Shown: positions 34,345 to 45,170 of the stretch, piece by piece | Numbering within the stretch: position 1 is the stretch's first letter | Layout: the number at the start of each line of letters is the position of its first letter | NCBI GenBank assembly: GCA_022410635.1 | Contig: JAJVDF010000379.1 | Coordinates: 372,001-436,000, forward strand | From: Tretioscincus oriximinensis | Lineage: Eukaryota > Chordata > Lepidosauria > Squamata > Gymnophthalmidae | Direction of reading: 5' to 3' | Length of the DNA stretch: 64,000 nucleotides | Made by a program: the position numbers and the translations under genes | The notes under the pieces: generated by a model | Database searches by the model: none | The model's input: the letters and a program-made list of their open reading frames with translations, nothing else | What the model was told of the DNA's origin: nothing

Positions 34345-36718
34345 AATTTCTATAAATCTTTCAGTGAAACAATTGCAACACATCTGACAAAAACACTTAA
34401 TTATATATATGATACCCAAAAAATCCCAGCATCTTGGAAAAATGCAGAAATTGTGATTTTCTTAAAAAACGGAAAAGACCCAAGAGACCCCAAATAATAC
34501 AGACCAATAACATTATGTAATGAGGATTATAAAATTTTCACTAAGATAATCGCAAATGGACTAGCCAAAATCCTACCTACAGTAATTCATGGGTTTATAA
34601 AGGGATGAAAGATAGGGGATCCAATTAAAGCTATGTTAACGATCTGGACCCATGCTAAAGAAAATACAAGGAAGATTGCCATATTAAAACTGGATGTCAT
34701 GAAACTTTTGACAAGGTAAACCACCAATTTTTGTTTGAAATATGTAAAAAAATGAATTTAGGCCAGAAATTTTGTACAATATTAAAAAAAAAACTATATA
34801 CAGGGAATACGGCTGCCATAAACAACACAATGTAAACAACACAATGACGGACAAAATACTTATTAAGAACGGCACCAAACAAGGTTGCCCACTATCTCCC
34901 ACATTATTTATGATAGCCATAGAAACACTAGCTAACTTAATAAGAAATTATAGCAATTGGGAAGACTATACAATAGAAAACATAAAAAATTGTTTCAATC
35001 TTTTTGCCGACAACGCCCTAGTGATATCGAGCCAACCCCAAAATATGATAATACATATAAAGTAAACATTGGATCAATTTAAAAAATTGTCAGTCCTGCA
35101 GGTTAACATGGACAAGTCAGAAATTCTATTCCAAAACATTACTCTGAAAGAACAACTAGAAATTAGGAAAAGAACAGGCCTAAAATTTGGATTAACGAAA
35201 ATAAAATATTTAGGTATTTGGCTTTACAGGAGTGTCAACAAAATCAATAAAGGAAATTACAATAAAGCATGGGAAAAAATAAATAAAAGTCTAAGAATAT
35301 GGAAAAAGAAGCGTCAAATTAGAATAGAAAACAATAGAATGACCAAAATGTTCATCTTACCACTACTATCTTATCTCTTCCCAACTTTATTGAACCCAGT
35401 ACCGAATAAAGAATTGGAAGCATGGACAAATAGAATAATAAAGTGGCTAGTTTCAAACAAAAATGAAGGGGGCTAGAGGATACCAGATATACATAAAATT
35501 CATAATGCCTTTCAGCTAAATAATATTTTGGAAATTCAATACTCACAAAAAATGGATAAGGGTAATTAAAAAAATAAATGATATAGAGACCATGATGAAA
35601 ATCTGGAAAACAAGAAAAATATTAGAAAACCAAAACAGCAAATATCAATTAATATTTTTTAAAAATACAGAAGACTATAACTTAAATAGAGCTCTAAAAA
35701 TTATATTCAGGAAGCATAACAAGACTACACCAGCTATATAAACTTAATTTAGATCCACTCTCATTTCAAGAAAAATTAGGACAAGAGTTTTGGCTACAAG
35801 CAAGAGGCATACATTAATTCATAAATGAAAGAATGAACAAAGTTATAAGAACAGGGGATAGCAAATGGGAACAAATCATACACAAAATAATAAAAGAAGA
35901 AAAGAAAGTCTCTGAAATATATGCACTTATAAATTACACAAACAAATCTATAAGAAAGGAATTAAAGAATAGATGGTTGTGTAATATACGATTCAAGAAT
36001 CAGAGTTAGAAAAAGCAATTAAATCAATAAAAAATGTACAAATGAACAAATTAAAAGAAGCTAGATTAAAGATAATACACAAGTGGTATTTAACTCCAAA
36101 ACGAATAACTCATATATCAAATAACACATCAAGTAACTCCTGGTTTGGATGCCAGATTTCGGCAGACTAGTTTCATATATTTTGGCTGTGCCCCAAGGCT
36201 CAAGACTTTTGGATGACAATTCAAAAAGAAATAAATAATATACTACAAATAAATCTGATTATAACAAAGAAAATGATCCTCATACAATCAGACATTGATA
36301 ACATACAAAACAAAAAAACTAAAGAAGAACATTGAAGACCTACAATCATGTGCTCAACTAACCTTTCTAAGAGGGTGGAAAGACTTAACAAAAAGGACTG
36401 TAACAGTGTGGTATGACTTTATAATTGATAAAATGTTGGTGGATATAAGTTCAACAAAAATTAACCATTTAAACAATATAATTAAAGTGAGAGAAATGAA
36501 AGATATATGGGCAAGAATTATTTAACCCAAAAGATAGCACAACCCTCAAAAAATTATAATCTGAGAATAATATTCAAAATGAAATTTATCTTCTCCCAAA
36601 TATAGAAATGTTTACACCAATAGCCTTGGGGGGGGGGGGCTTCAGGGAGGGTGTTTGGAATTAATATGACATATGTACTGTAATTATAATTGTATAGAAA
36701 TAATACAAATATTTAAAA
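34345..36718 (+). mobile_element. L1 LINE, ORF2 reverse transcriptase to 3' end, inactivated
   Basis: Starts inside ORF2 upstream of the palm: IPASWKNAEIVIFLKNGKDP (about 34420-34485), then an RPIT-LCNEDYKI-like segment. RT motif A (LDV...TFDKVNHQFL, near 34690-34735) is broken by a frameshift. Motif B, GTKQGCPLSPTLF, is near 34872-34910. Motif C reads FADN, not the expected FADD, near 35005. The post-RT domain (35069-35476, YLGIWL, RMTKMFILPLLSYLF) and C-terminal part (to about 36525) are broken by stops. The 3' UTR has a G-rich tract (36628-36650) and a poly(A) tail at about 36712. It is close to the minus-strand L1 at 8547 in its C-terminus. No TSD found. Confidence 0.9.
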
Positions 36719-37268
36719 AAAAAACACCTGGGTCCAGTTTTTAATTCTTATGGCTCTCTACAAAATTGCACACAATTGGCAGAATGCTCTTAATTGTTTC
36801 ACTGGCACTTAGAATAGAGAGAACACATTTCTCCTCAGCTTTAAGATCTTCCACTAGCCATAAACCTTGAATGTTAACACAAGACATGGAAACTAGATTT
36901 GTATCTACTCCAAAGTGAACACAAGCACACTGCCATTTTATGCCAATAGGGTTCTGGTATATGTGTAAAATCTGGTTCTTTTTTGCAAATTCATAAGAAT
37001 AGTTTGAGTTCAAACAAGTTCACATTGAACAGTCCATACTCCCTGTATTTTCCATTGAAAAAGAGCTTTTTTTACACGGAACATATAGGTGTTCCTGGTG
37101 GTGAATGCATTTGAAAGTGAATGCATACAATAGATACTTTAGTGGCACTGTTTCCTGTTGGAACGAACTAGCATGAATTCAGTTTGACAGCAACTCAGAC
37201 AAGAAAATTCTGCTTCTGCTCATTTCTAGATTTAAATCCAAAACATGGCTTCCAAATATAAACTATAT
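36719..37268. other. Unassigned stretch
   Basis: No gene recognised. Confidence 0.5.
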
Positions 37269-37340
37269 TGCTCAAAACAATTAAGGAAAGACATTAAAAT
37301 AACAGTGTAAGGCTAAGTGTTCCGTTAATTGTTTTGAGCA
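37269..37340. repeat. Short hairpin, possible tiny DNA element
   Basis: tgctcaaaacaattaa is followed 50 bp later by its exact inverse, with a further four pairs (ggaa/ttcc) after a one-base bulge. The stem is about 20 bp and the loop about 31 nt. It could be a minimal inverted-repeat transposon. Confidence 0.6.
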
Positions 37341-38135
37341 GAATATTTTGAAACCTTTTCATCAAGTATAGTGACATCAGAAAACCACATCTTGAAAAGA
37401 TGCTGAGAATTGGTTTAATCACAAGAAAATGTGCACTTTATTTGCTTTCAAGTGCTTTCAAAGTAACTGATGAAAACTCTTCTTCAAAGAATTCTTTTTC
37501 TCTTTGTTCATAACATATTGTCGTTTGGATCGGGCAAAATGCTCCATTGAGTCTGCTCAAAGGATGACCATATTTCACACTTAGGAAACACTGTCCAGTA
37601 CTATTGCAATATTAGAGGGCTGACAGTTGTCCCAGCATACATAAAGAGGATAACTCCTCGAGGCCCATGAGTTGTGAGCTTGAAAGGTCTCTTGTGTTGA
37701 CATTTATATTTCAGCTTTTGCAGTATGCTGAATGCAACAGAAGCAACCCATTATATTAAAGAGGCATCTGGCCTTCTGTATGACTTCCAATTCTCACTCT
37801 ATTTTGTAGCAGCTGCAGCTCCTCCCACCTCTGTCCTCTGTGCTCATATGGCAGACAAAAAAGAGGGATTGCAGAATAAAACTGAAGGTGGGCCATCACA
37901 ATCCTATATTTATTTAAATAGACTTCACACTATATAAAGTCCTTGCTTCTATGAAAACAGGTTTAAGGATTACACAATTGGCCTGTTGCCTAAAAAACTC
38001 TATCCTTTCTAATATCAATTCTGCTACTAAATTCTTTACTGAAATTAATTAATTTATTGAAATTACTAATATAGTTTCCAACAGATCTGCTATGTAGGAT
38101 GCTTATTTTCTAAGACTAGGGGTTTTCTTCAACAG
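37341..38135. other. Unassigned stretch
   Basis: No gene recognised. The frame 37725-37937 is not family-like. Confidence 0.5.
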
Positions 38136-38679
38136 AACTTATTCTGGAGTATATCTTGGAACAAGGGTCTGACTCCACATTATGGCTGCAATATGTCACA
38201 GGTTTTTCAGACATTCCATGATTTTAGAGTGTAGGGCTGAAAAGGGAAATGTCTATGACTTTGAAATAACTGCCAAGTATTTATCTATTTTATTTATATG
38301 CATTTCTATACCATCCTATACCTGAAGGTCTAAGGGCAGTTATCAATAAAAACAGAATATATTCAAACCACAGTGTTGAAAGTAGGGAAGAGAAATCTGT
38401 TATTCAGCCAAAAACCAGGTTAAAAATCTATAACATCGCCATGAAAGAATATAATGCCATGCTAATATCATTATAAAGTTTAGAGGGCATCCTAGCCATT
38501 ACCCCCTTACCTAGGGGAAGAGATTTGCTGGATGAAATATTGTTTGTTGAGGAGCAGGGAACTGGATATTTTTAATAAAATTGAAATATGCCTATCTTAA
38601 TCCACGTGTTAGTGTAGATTATGTGTAACATAGTGAATGGCAGGTCCTGTCCCAAGAGGATACATTCCAGAATAAGGTC
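38136..38679. mobile_element. Possible inverted-repeat element (TTATTCTGG family) holding a LINE tail
   Basis: The left end 'aacttattctggagtatatc' is opposed by the inverse of 'accttattctggaatgtatc' at the right. Between them, 38282-38360 is a minus-strand LINE-like tail ('ccatcctatacctgaaggtc'). The same terminus occurs at 3.68, 55.49, 59.95 and 63.7 kb. The pairing of these two ends is an inference. Confidence 0.4.
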
Positions 38680-39688
38680 CGGTGTCAATAGAACCTTAAT
38701 GAGGGCGTAATAATATACCAAAAAAAAATATCCTCAGATAGTCTCTAGTAACTTACAGTAATTTACAAGAAATGTCTCACTGGTTCAGACCAGTTAGCCC
38801 AGCTAACTCAGTAGTTTGTTCTTGATCAACCAATGGTACATGGAATTTAGCCAGCAAACAGCTTGCTCTGCTTACAGTTGCCGTAGAAGCAGGCCTCTGC
38901 TGTTGGACTCTTTGGTAGTGTAAAACACTAAATTACAAAATGCAAACCTGAACAGTGAGTAACAAGGAAACTGTTATTCTAATTGATTCCGTATGAGTAC
39001 CAGTCACTTTGTTGCAATGGGATGTCTAGTTAGCAAAATACCCTTTGAGCTTTTCTCTATGTACTATCTATTTTATGATGTGGCTTTAGAAAATCTGTTT
39101 ATGCTGATACACTGACAAGGTTTATGTAATTGGTTGCATGCATATGAAGTCTTAATGGAAACTGTTACCATCGGTTCTCAATTTGGGTAATTAGGAATAA
39201 TAGAAATAAGGTACTTGTGGTTCTGTGGCCTGTGAATGACCTTTAAAAACCATCTCCTCCATATGATGTGATTATAAACAAACTGAACTGTTTTATGATT
39301 TGCCATATTGTCATTTATTAATACCCATGGATTTATCTTCTTAGTTTATTTCCTTTAAACTGCAGTTATCAATATGAGATAGAAAACATTGATTTAGTGT
39401 CTCTGATGTTGCAAAAACTCCAATATAAAGATTAACCTAGTCTTAATATTTAATCTGCAGCCTGAATTTTCTTTTTCTTTTTAAAAATCAGTTGATATTC
39501 ACATACTTTAGATCTTGCCCTTTACTGTGCTTTAATAACTTCATGAAAGCCTTTCTGGGAAAGTTGGCAACACTGAAAATGAAGGAAAACATTAGTTTAT
39601 GATAGATTATAATGCAATTCAAAAAATGTCAAAAGATGTTTTGAGTATTTTCCATAGGATGGTCTCTATGGAAAAGTTTCTTATTTAG
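38680..39688. other. Unassigned stretch
   Basis: No gene or recognisable repeat. Confidence 0.5.
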
Positions 39689-39890
39689 AAGAAGAATTAA
39701 CTTTTTTACTCTTTGTTTTTCTCAACCCAGGTTGACTCAAAGCAGCTTACATAATCTTCTATTTTTCTCTTCATAACAGACACCTTGTGAAGTAGGTGAG
39801 GTTGACAGAGCCCTGAAGAATTGTGACTAGACCAAGGTCACTCAGCTAGTTTCATATAGGAGAGCAGAACTGATCCAGGAGACATCCAGA
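39689..39890 (-). mobile_element. CORE-SINE, MIR-like
   Basis: On the plus strand the tail is at the left (GAAGAA-rich, then 'ctcaacccaggttgactcaa'), followed by the inverse CORE: 'aacagacaccttgtgaagta' then 'ggtgaggttgacagagccc' and 'ccaaggtcactcagctagtt'. The CORE block (T-GACCTTGGG on the coding strand) is the hallmark of MIR-type SINEs. The tail matches that of the tRNA-headed SINEs in this window. Confidence 0.8.
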
Positions 39891-40298
39891 TTACTCTCGA
39901 TTTAGGGCCTTCCTTTGCCCACTATCTGAGAGACACTCAGAACCCACACTCAGAACCCTGGCTGCACTCCATCCGTGTCCACCCCCACCTCCAAGCCAAG
40001 CCAATTTTTCCCCTTTTCCGAGCTGGTGTCCCCATTCCTATGCTGCTCTCCCAGTGCAGAAACCTAGTCCACACACTACCTGACATTGTATCATAACTGC
40101 CTGTCTGAAATATGTGCCATGCTTGCTGCTGTGTCCTGACTTTTAAGTGGATTATTGAGCCTGTCTGGATGAAGCCATGGTCAAGAAAAGGGACAGACAG
40201 ACTTATCTAGATTAGCACATGATAGCACTGGTCCATATTAGCCCAGCCTTAGCCTGAAAATCATGAAAACATTAGAGCTGCCTCTGAACATACTATTG

Positions 40299-41090
40299 TT
40301 GCATCCAGATAGGGCCAAGAGTTTGTTTGAAAATTGAATTTCTGTTGCATTTGCTTTACAAGGTTGGCATATAAATCAGCACATTGAGATTTTAAAACTG
40401 ATTATCTGGAATATTGGTTTTCTGGTAAAACCCATTGTTGAATCAGCATCTAAGGATGTTGCAGGAAGGCTATGATGTGAAACTTTGAGGGTGGGAGGCA
40501 AAGGAATCAGATTTTGACAACAAACTGGATGGGAAGGAATGAGTATTACTGAGTTTGGACGGAATAGGAGTACATGGGGAACTGCACTACATTATTGAAT
40601 AATTGTTAATGGCAGCCGCTTCGGTGATAACATTAAACTGGAGGATAAAAGAAGAGTGTGTGTTGAAAAAGTGACACTTTTATATTATGGACCAATTGAA
40701 ATTCATTTATTGAGGGAAAGGAGGCAGACCTGGCTGGGTATTTTAAGGTTCAACCACATGAAGATGGAAGAGTTAGCCCAAAATGAAGATGGTGGTGATG
40801 GTTACAAACTCAAATTGCATACATCTGCTTAACGATCTTATTTCTTAATGTTTCAAAACAATTATAATTAAAAACAAAAGAAAAAAACCCTCTACCTAAT
40901 AGCATTTGGGTGGAGGGACTACTGGGTCACCAGCAAATAAAATGGTAGACGGGAGAGGGTGTCACATCATCATACAAGCTCACTTGTCAGAAATTGACAG
41001 TATAACAAAACTCAGAATACGGTAAACTGTAAAGGCATGGAAGAGGTGCATTAAAACAGGAAAACTGATAAATCAAAATATTGGGAAATT
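40299..41090. repeat. Dispersed repeat, family E, copy 2
   Basis: Partner of 21470-21930, longer by about 300 bp between 40540 and 40930. 'cctgtctggatgaag' at 40158-40172, just upstream, resembles the inverse of the left terminus 'ttgcatccagatagg', suggesting a related DNA element with that terminus. Non-coding. Confidence 0.6.
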
Positions 41091-42023
41091 CTGAAGTAAA
41101 TAACTTGAAACAACTTGAGATTAGGAACAAAAAGTCCTACTTTTTGGCTGTGGGGAATCCATTTCTGTGGTGTGCTTTGTCGTGCAGCTGAAACGGATCC
41201 CCTTGTAATTCCCTCTGCGTACCTTACCATTCTGGACCAGAGTCTGGAGATCTATCAGTAATTGCAGTCAGGGCCTCCATAATTAGGATCATGTTCTGTC
41301 CTTTGCAGACAGATCATATCAGATCTGAAGCTCCTTATCAAACAAGCACATAACCACTTCAGTTGTGTGGGAAGCTACGGAAGGATTTTTAAAAACATTT
41401 TGGAAAGCATAAAAGGTTTCAAAATGCTGGTTAGAAAAAGAGGCTGCACAAAGCATTCTCCTTAATTTCAGGATTAATTGTTTTGCTTTACCCTTCCCTT
41501 TGTTGAGATATGTGGAAGGAAAACTCATTTTCACCAACTCAGAATATAATATGGCATCAGACATGTTTTTGGCTCACAAGAAAGAATGGGAACGGAAGAC
41601 AGTCAAGAAGTGCTAGAGCTGTGCTATCCAGTCTCTCTCTCTCACTGTTCATTTCTTCTTTTAAACACTATTAAAATCACACGTACACGATAGTAAAATA
41701 AAAACAGTGACCTAGAGATGCTGCAAAAGTAACCACTGGTCTGGCAGGAAGGCAGCAAGTAATTTCAGCTGGATCCAGAAGCCTGGCGAACTAAAGAGCA
41801 TGTCATTTCATAGCAAGAGGGAGAATAAAGTAATGAGACAGCCAACACCAGTGAAACACTCTGGTCAAAGCAAGAGAAGCAAGCTAACAAGTTTTTGACA
41901 TCTTACATCTGTTACCTTGTAGCTAGTTCCCATTCCTCAACTCCCCATATGCTGAGACAATTATGGAATATATTTTTATTTGTGGAAATGTGCATATGTG
42001 AATGCAGTTTATGGTTACCATCA
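41091..42023. other. Unassigned stretch
   Basis: No gene recognised. Confidence 0.5.
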
Positions 42024-42031
42024 CCATAGGC

Positions 42032-42211
42032 TAGGTTGACCAGATGATCCCTTTTCTGAGGAAATAAAATTAAAAAACAAAACAAATTTCAAAAAAAAAA
42101 ACCCCTTTCTTTTGAAAATAATTTCCTCAGAAAAAACTGGGAGGCACCAAAAAACCAGGTTTTCACCCCCCCCCCCCAAAAAAAAAAAAAAGGGATCATC
42201 TGGTCAGCCTA
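42032..42211. mobile_element. Foldback miniature hAT element, family B copy 2
   Basis: The ends taggttgaccagatgatccc and the inverse of taggctgaccagatgatccc match at 19 of 20 positions. The 8-bp TSD ccataggc is exact (42024-42031 and 42212-42219), as expected for hAT transposition. The 180-bp element includes C- and A-homopolymers near the right end and is non-coding. Same family and length as 10790-10970. Confidence 0.92.
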
Positions 42212-42342
42212 CCATAGGCAGACTGATAATTTCCCAAATAGAGAGTTAGGGCATAATCATACACATGCTTTAAAAACTATCTCCAGTCCTGAACAACCGG
42301 ACTGGAAATCACAAAAATCTGGGGAAAACCTTCAGGATTGAA

Positions 42343-42484
42343 TTTCAGAGAAATAGCCGTGTTAGTCTAGCAGAAAGTCCAGCAAAGGAGCTAGCAGCAC
42401 TTTGAGACTAACTTGAGAAAAGTGTTTGGCATAAGCTTTCGTAGACAGGTCTACTTCTGAAGTGCTGCTAGCTTCTTTGCTGAA
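42343..42484. mobile_element. Penelope-like foldback element (inferred), mini copy
   Basis: Same architecture as 23997-24891 at 142 bp: a 35-nt leader beginning tttcagagaaatagccgtgt (42343-42377), a left arm from 42378 with 'agcaaaggagctagcagcac', and an inverted right arm 42460-42484 matching 23 of 25 bases. The 13-bp TSD cttcaggattgaa is exact (42330-42342 and 42485-42497). The minus strand reads AGAAGTAGA-CCTG-TCTACGAAAGC, the hammerhead-like helix II segment; the upstream core half is lost at the internal deletion. Both this and the large copy end at the same arm position. Confidence 0.78.
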
Positions 42485-42509
42485 CTTCAGGATTGAAGAT
42501 AGTTTAAAA

Positions 42510-42697
42510 CAGGGGTGGGCAATTAATTTTTCCCAAGGGGCCGCATGAGAAATTGGGGTGGTTTTAGAGGGCCGGATTAATATAGTTAACTCAGTTCTAC
42601 CCAATACTGTATATAACTCTGAGCTAAGAGGGGCGGGCCGCTCAGAGACAGTAGGAGGGCCGCATGTGGCCCTCGGGCCGCCCCTTGCCCAGGTCTG
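42510..42697. mobile_element. Non-autonomous hAT element
   Basis: The ends caggggtgggcaa and the inverse of cagacctgggcaa, plus an exact 8-bp TSD gtttaaaa (42502-42509, 42698-42705), identify a hAT element. The 188-bp body has the 'gagggccggatt' and 'gggccgcatgtggccctcgg' blocks common in amniote hAT miniature elements. It lies 12 bp after the foldback element's TSD, within the family C host. Confidence 0.9.
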
Positions 42698-42717
42698 GTT
42701 TAAAAGCATGCATATGA

Positions 42718-43034
42718 CGGTAGCCATGTCTAAGCAAAGGTTTGCTTGTTTTTTCACACTTATCTCTCTGCAGCATCATTGCCCAGCTTTTAAGTTAGAA
42801 ATGCATGATTGGAACCAACAACAAAAGAGCTACAAAAGACTCAGTGTCTGCCATGTCTGAAGCACCATTAAGTGCACAGCACTTTTCTTGTTATTAATTT
42901 TATATAATTTGGATACAAATCCATTAATTTGTACTAATTGCATTCCATCATCTCATTCGGGCATATATGAGATCAATATTACATTCATGCTTAATGTGCC
43001 CTTCCCCCAATCAGTCTCCAAAATATTCATTCAT
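42718..43034. other. Unassigned stretch
   Basis: No gene recognised. The minus-strand frame 42362-42757 spans three transposons and is not a gene. Confidence 0.6.
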
Positions 43035-43420
43035 TCATTCGTTCATTTACATTTATATTCTGCCCTGTGTCCAAAGGTCTCAGGGTGGATCACAATGAAA
43101 GACCATAAAAACAGTTAAAATAGAACAGTTAAAATACTAATAGTGCCTTCAAAGAGAGGAAAGGTTTGACTCATCTGAAGGCAAATATGAACAGGTGCAT
43201 CTTCACAAAGAACATTTATTTTATTTATTTACACTTATATTCCACCCTATACAAAAAGATCTTAGGGTGGATCACAATAAAAAATGATAAAAACAGATTA
43301 AAATAGAGCAATTTAAAAATAATAGCCTAAAAAAACATGTACAATGTGGGTGCCTGACACACCTCAAAGGAGAGATAATTCCACAAACTGGGAGCTTTCA
43401 CATCAAAAGCCCTTACTGAT
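43035..43420 (-). mobile_element. Two LINE 3' ends in tandem, L2/CR1-like
   Basis: Two similar blocks in the same orientation: 43035-43200 ('acatttatattctgccctgt', 'aaggtctcagggtggatcac') and 43205-43420 ('acacttatattccaccctat', 'gatcttagggtggatcacaa'). Each begins with an ATTC or TTTA microsatellite, the inverted tail. The second continues into a decayed coding end ('gagataattccacaaactgg'). They are separate insertions or a local duplication. Confidence 0.65.
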
Positions 43421-43505
43421 TTATACTTTTAACACAAATAAATCTTTACAGTAATGAATCTATTAAAAAGACTAATTGCAGGTGTTAGTCCATGTCTAAA
43501 TTCTT

Positions 43506-44027
43506 GTGATCACTACACAAATGGTACCCAATCTTGTCTCACTTGTGTCCCTCATCCCTTCTTGTATGTACCCCCACTTTTTAGTTCACAATTGCATCAA
43601 ATCTGGACCTACTATTCCACCAGTAGACATGTTTAATCAACTTTCTGATAATCCAAATCAAGATTTGTTTGATTTGAATTATGTTTCATTCTGTGTGGTT
43701 GGATCTTGCAGAAGTGGGCAGCTCTTGGATCAGAGTACTATGCATTGCAGACTATACATGCAGAAAGGCTTCTATTCCTATGTGTTAAATTTCAGAAAGG
43801 GTAGTGGACAGTATGATGACCAGTTTCTACTGGTCTGGGGAAATGTCTCTGCTGTAGGACATGCAGCTTGCTTGGAGGCAATTATTGTCAGAAATTACAA
43901 TTTGAAATCAACAAGTATCTCTGTGGGCATACTTGTTAGTAACATTTCCAGCTTTTTTCTTTCTTTTGCTAATACAAAAGGCAAAGTGGCTAGTGGTTTC
44001 TTCATTATTTGTTATCAGCTAGAATGA
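43506..44027 (+). other. Longest uninterrupted plus-strand frame outside transposons
   Basis: 174 codons including the stop, from an ATG. The translation is rich in S, F, I and V with scattered Cys, and I recognise no domain or motif. No promoter, splice or polyadenylation context stands out. A chance frame is the likeliest explanation in 64 kb of AT-rich DNA. Confidence 0.15.
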
Positions 44028-44479
44028 TACTAAACAGCAGAAATTAAATATAAAAATGAATGCTAAATCTTGCACAACCTCCTTTAAGTTTGGAAGAAAA
44101 AAAACCTTGCCATCTGTTGGGCCTCTGCAGAAGAATTATTAAAAATCCTTCTCCATTAAGTCTGATAAGGAATAAGATAAAAAAGCAACTGCAGAAGAAA
44201 GAGGGAAAGAAATGATGGGAATAAGATAAACGAGNTTTTTTGTTTTTTGTTTTGCACCAGGTTCAACAATTATTTATTTAAGTGAAGTAATTGATGACAT
44301 TCATTTACCTTTACTATGCCATAGCAGGATGGTGCCAGTTTGTGTGGCAACCTGCGCATGAATATACTTTGTCGTATAGATGGTTCCATCACAACTGCAT
44401 CTTGCAAATTCCATTTAGCTTGAGAGGATTAGCCAGGGCACAATTCTGCATTCTGGATTGCCATAAACTCAANCATCAC
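44028..44479. other. Unassigned stretch
   Basis: No gene recognised. Confidence 0.5.
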
Positions 44480-44625
44480 AAAAGCTCTTTATGCACAGAT
44501 TTACTAATCCAGTTTAAAGAATGCACTAGTACACTGGTCTGCATAGGACTAGTGCTAATCCAGAAAAAATCTATGCTAAGACACCCTTAAACTGGATTAT
44601 TGTTAGACCACATAAATTGGCTAAA
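44480..44625. repeat. Dispersed repeat, family D, copy 2
   Basis: Partner of 13597-13690. Here 'ctaatccagtttaaa' (about 44504) is opposed by 'cttaaactggattat' (about 44585), suggesting an inverted-repeat element of about 100-140 bp. Confidence 0.6.
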
Positions 44626-45060
44626 GAAACAGCTTCCCACTTTCAGGTGCTGATGTTGTTTTTAATATGTTTATTTTTGTATTCTGTTTTATTGCTGTTG
44701 CCTGCCCTGAAACCTCCGTGTACAGGGAGAGATAAAAGTATAAATAAAGAAATAAAATAANTTGCATATTTAATCCAAATTAAGCACTGTTGCTGAATGT
44801 AGAACAGATCTACATGACCCATTGGTAGCCCATACACTGTGTGAAAAACACGGTTAACCTATCCTTGCATCCTCTTCATATCTTTTTTGCAGCCTCTCTG
44901 CTGGAGAACGCTGGTGGGCATTAGGACCCAACAGAAAGCAGCAGCCCATCTGCAGTTTGATTGATAGGAAGTCAAGGAATCCCAACACAAAGGCTCCTGT
45001 AGCATTATCTGGAGTAGTAATATCACATGTCCAAGTAGCACATGTTATCCAACTTCTAAC
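44626..45060. other. Unassigned; short LINE/SINE-like tail
   Basis: At about 44700-44760 'ctgccctgaaacctccgtgt' then 'gataaaagtataaataaag' is a plus-strand LINE/SINE-type tail with an AAAT array. Nothing else recognised. Confidence 0.45.
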
Positions 45061-45061
45061 A

Positions 45062-45170
45062 CAGTGATTTTCAACCTTTTAAAAGCTGCCACCCTCGTAA
45101 GGAGNGGGAAATTTTTCAATGCCCCCCGCCACACCTAGAGGGTTCTAGAAGTATCTACAAAGAATGAGGC
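45062..45170. mobile_element. Single hAT-like end
   Basis: 'cagtgattttcaacctttta' resembles the CAGTGGTTTTCAACC terminus of Charlie-type hAT elements. The matching right end was not found, so this is a truncated remnant. Confidence 0.45.

Larger units (their letters stand above)
42257..42717. mobile_element. Family C foldback element hosting two younger insertions
   Basis: The left end 'tcatacacatgctttaaaaa' is the imperfect inverse of the right end 'tttaaaagcatgcatatga'. Subtracting the insertions at 42343-42484 and 42510-42697 and their TSD copies leaves about 110 bp, close to the 128-bp sister at 11525-11652, which has the same internal order. It is therefore the oldest of the three elements here. 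Confidence 0.72.

Noticed and set aside
42362..42757. 131-codon minus-strand frame
   Set aside because: It runs through a foldback element, a hAT element and flanks, each with its own TSD, so it is a chance frame.
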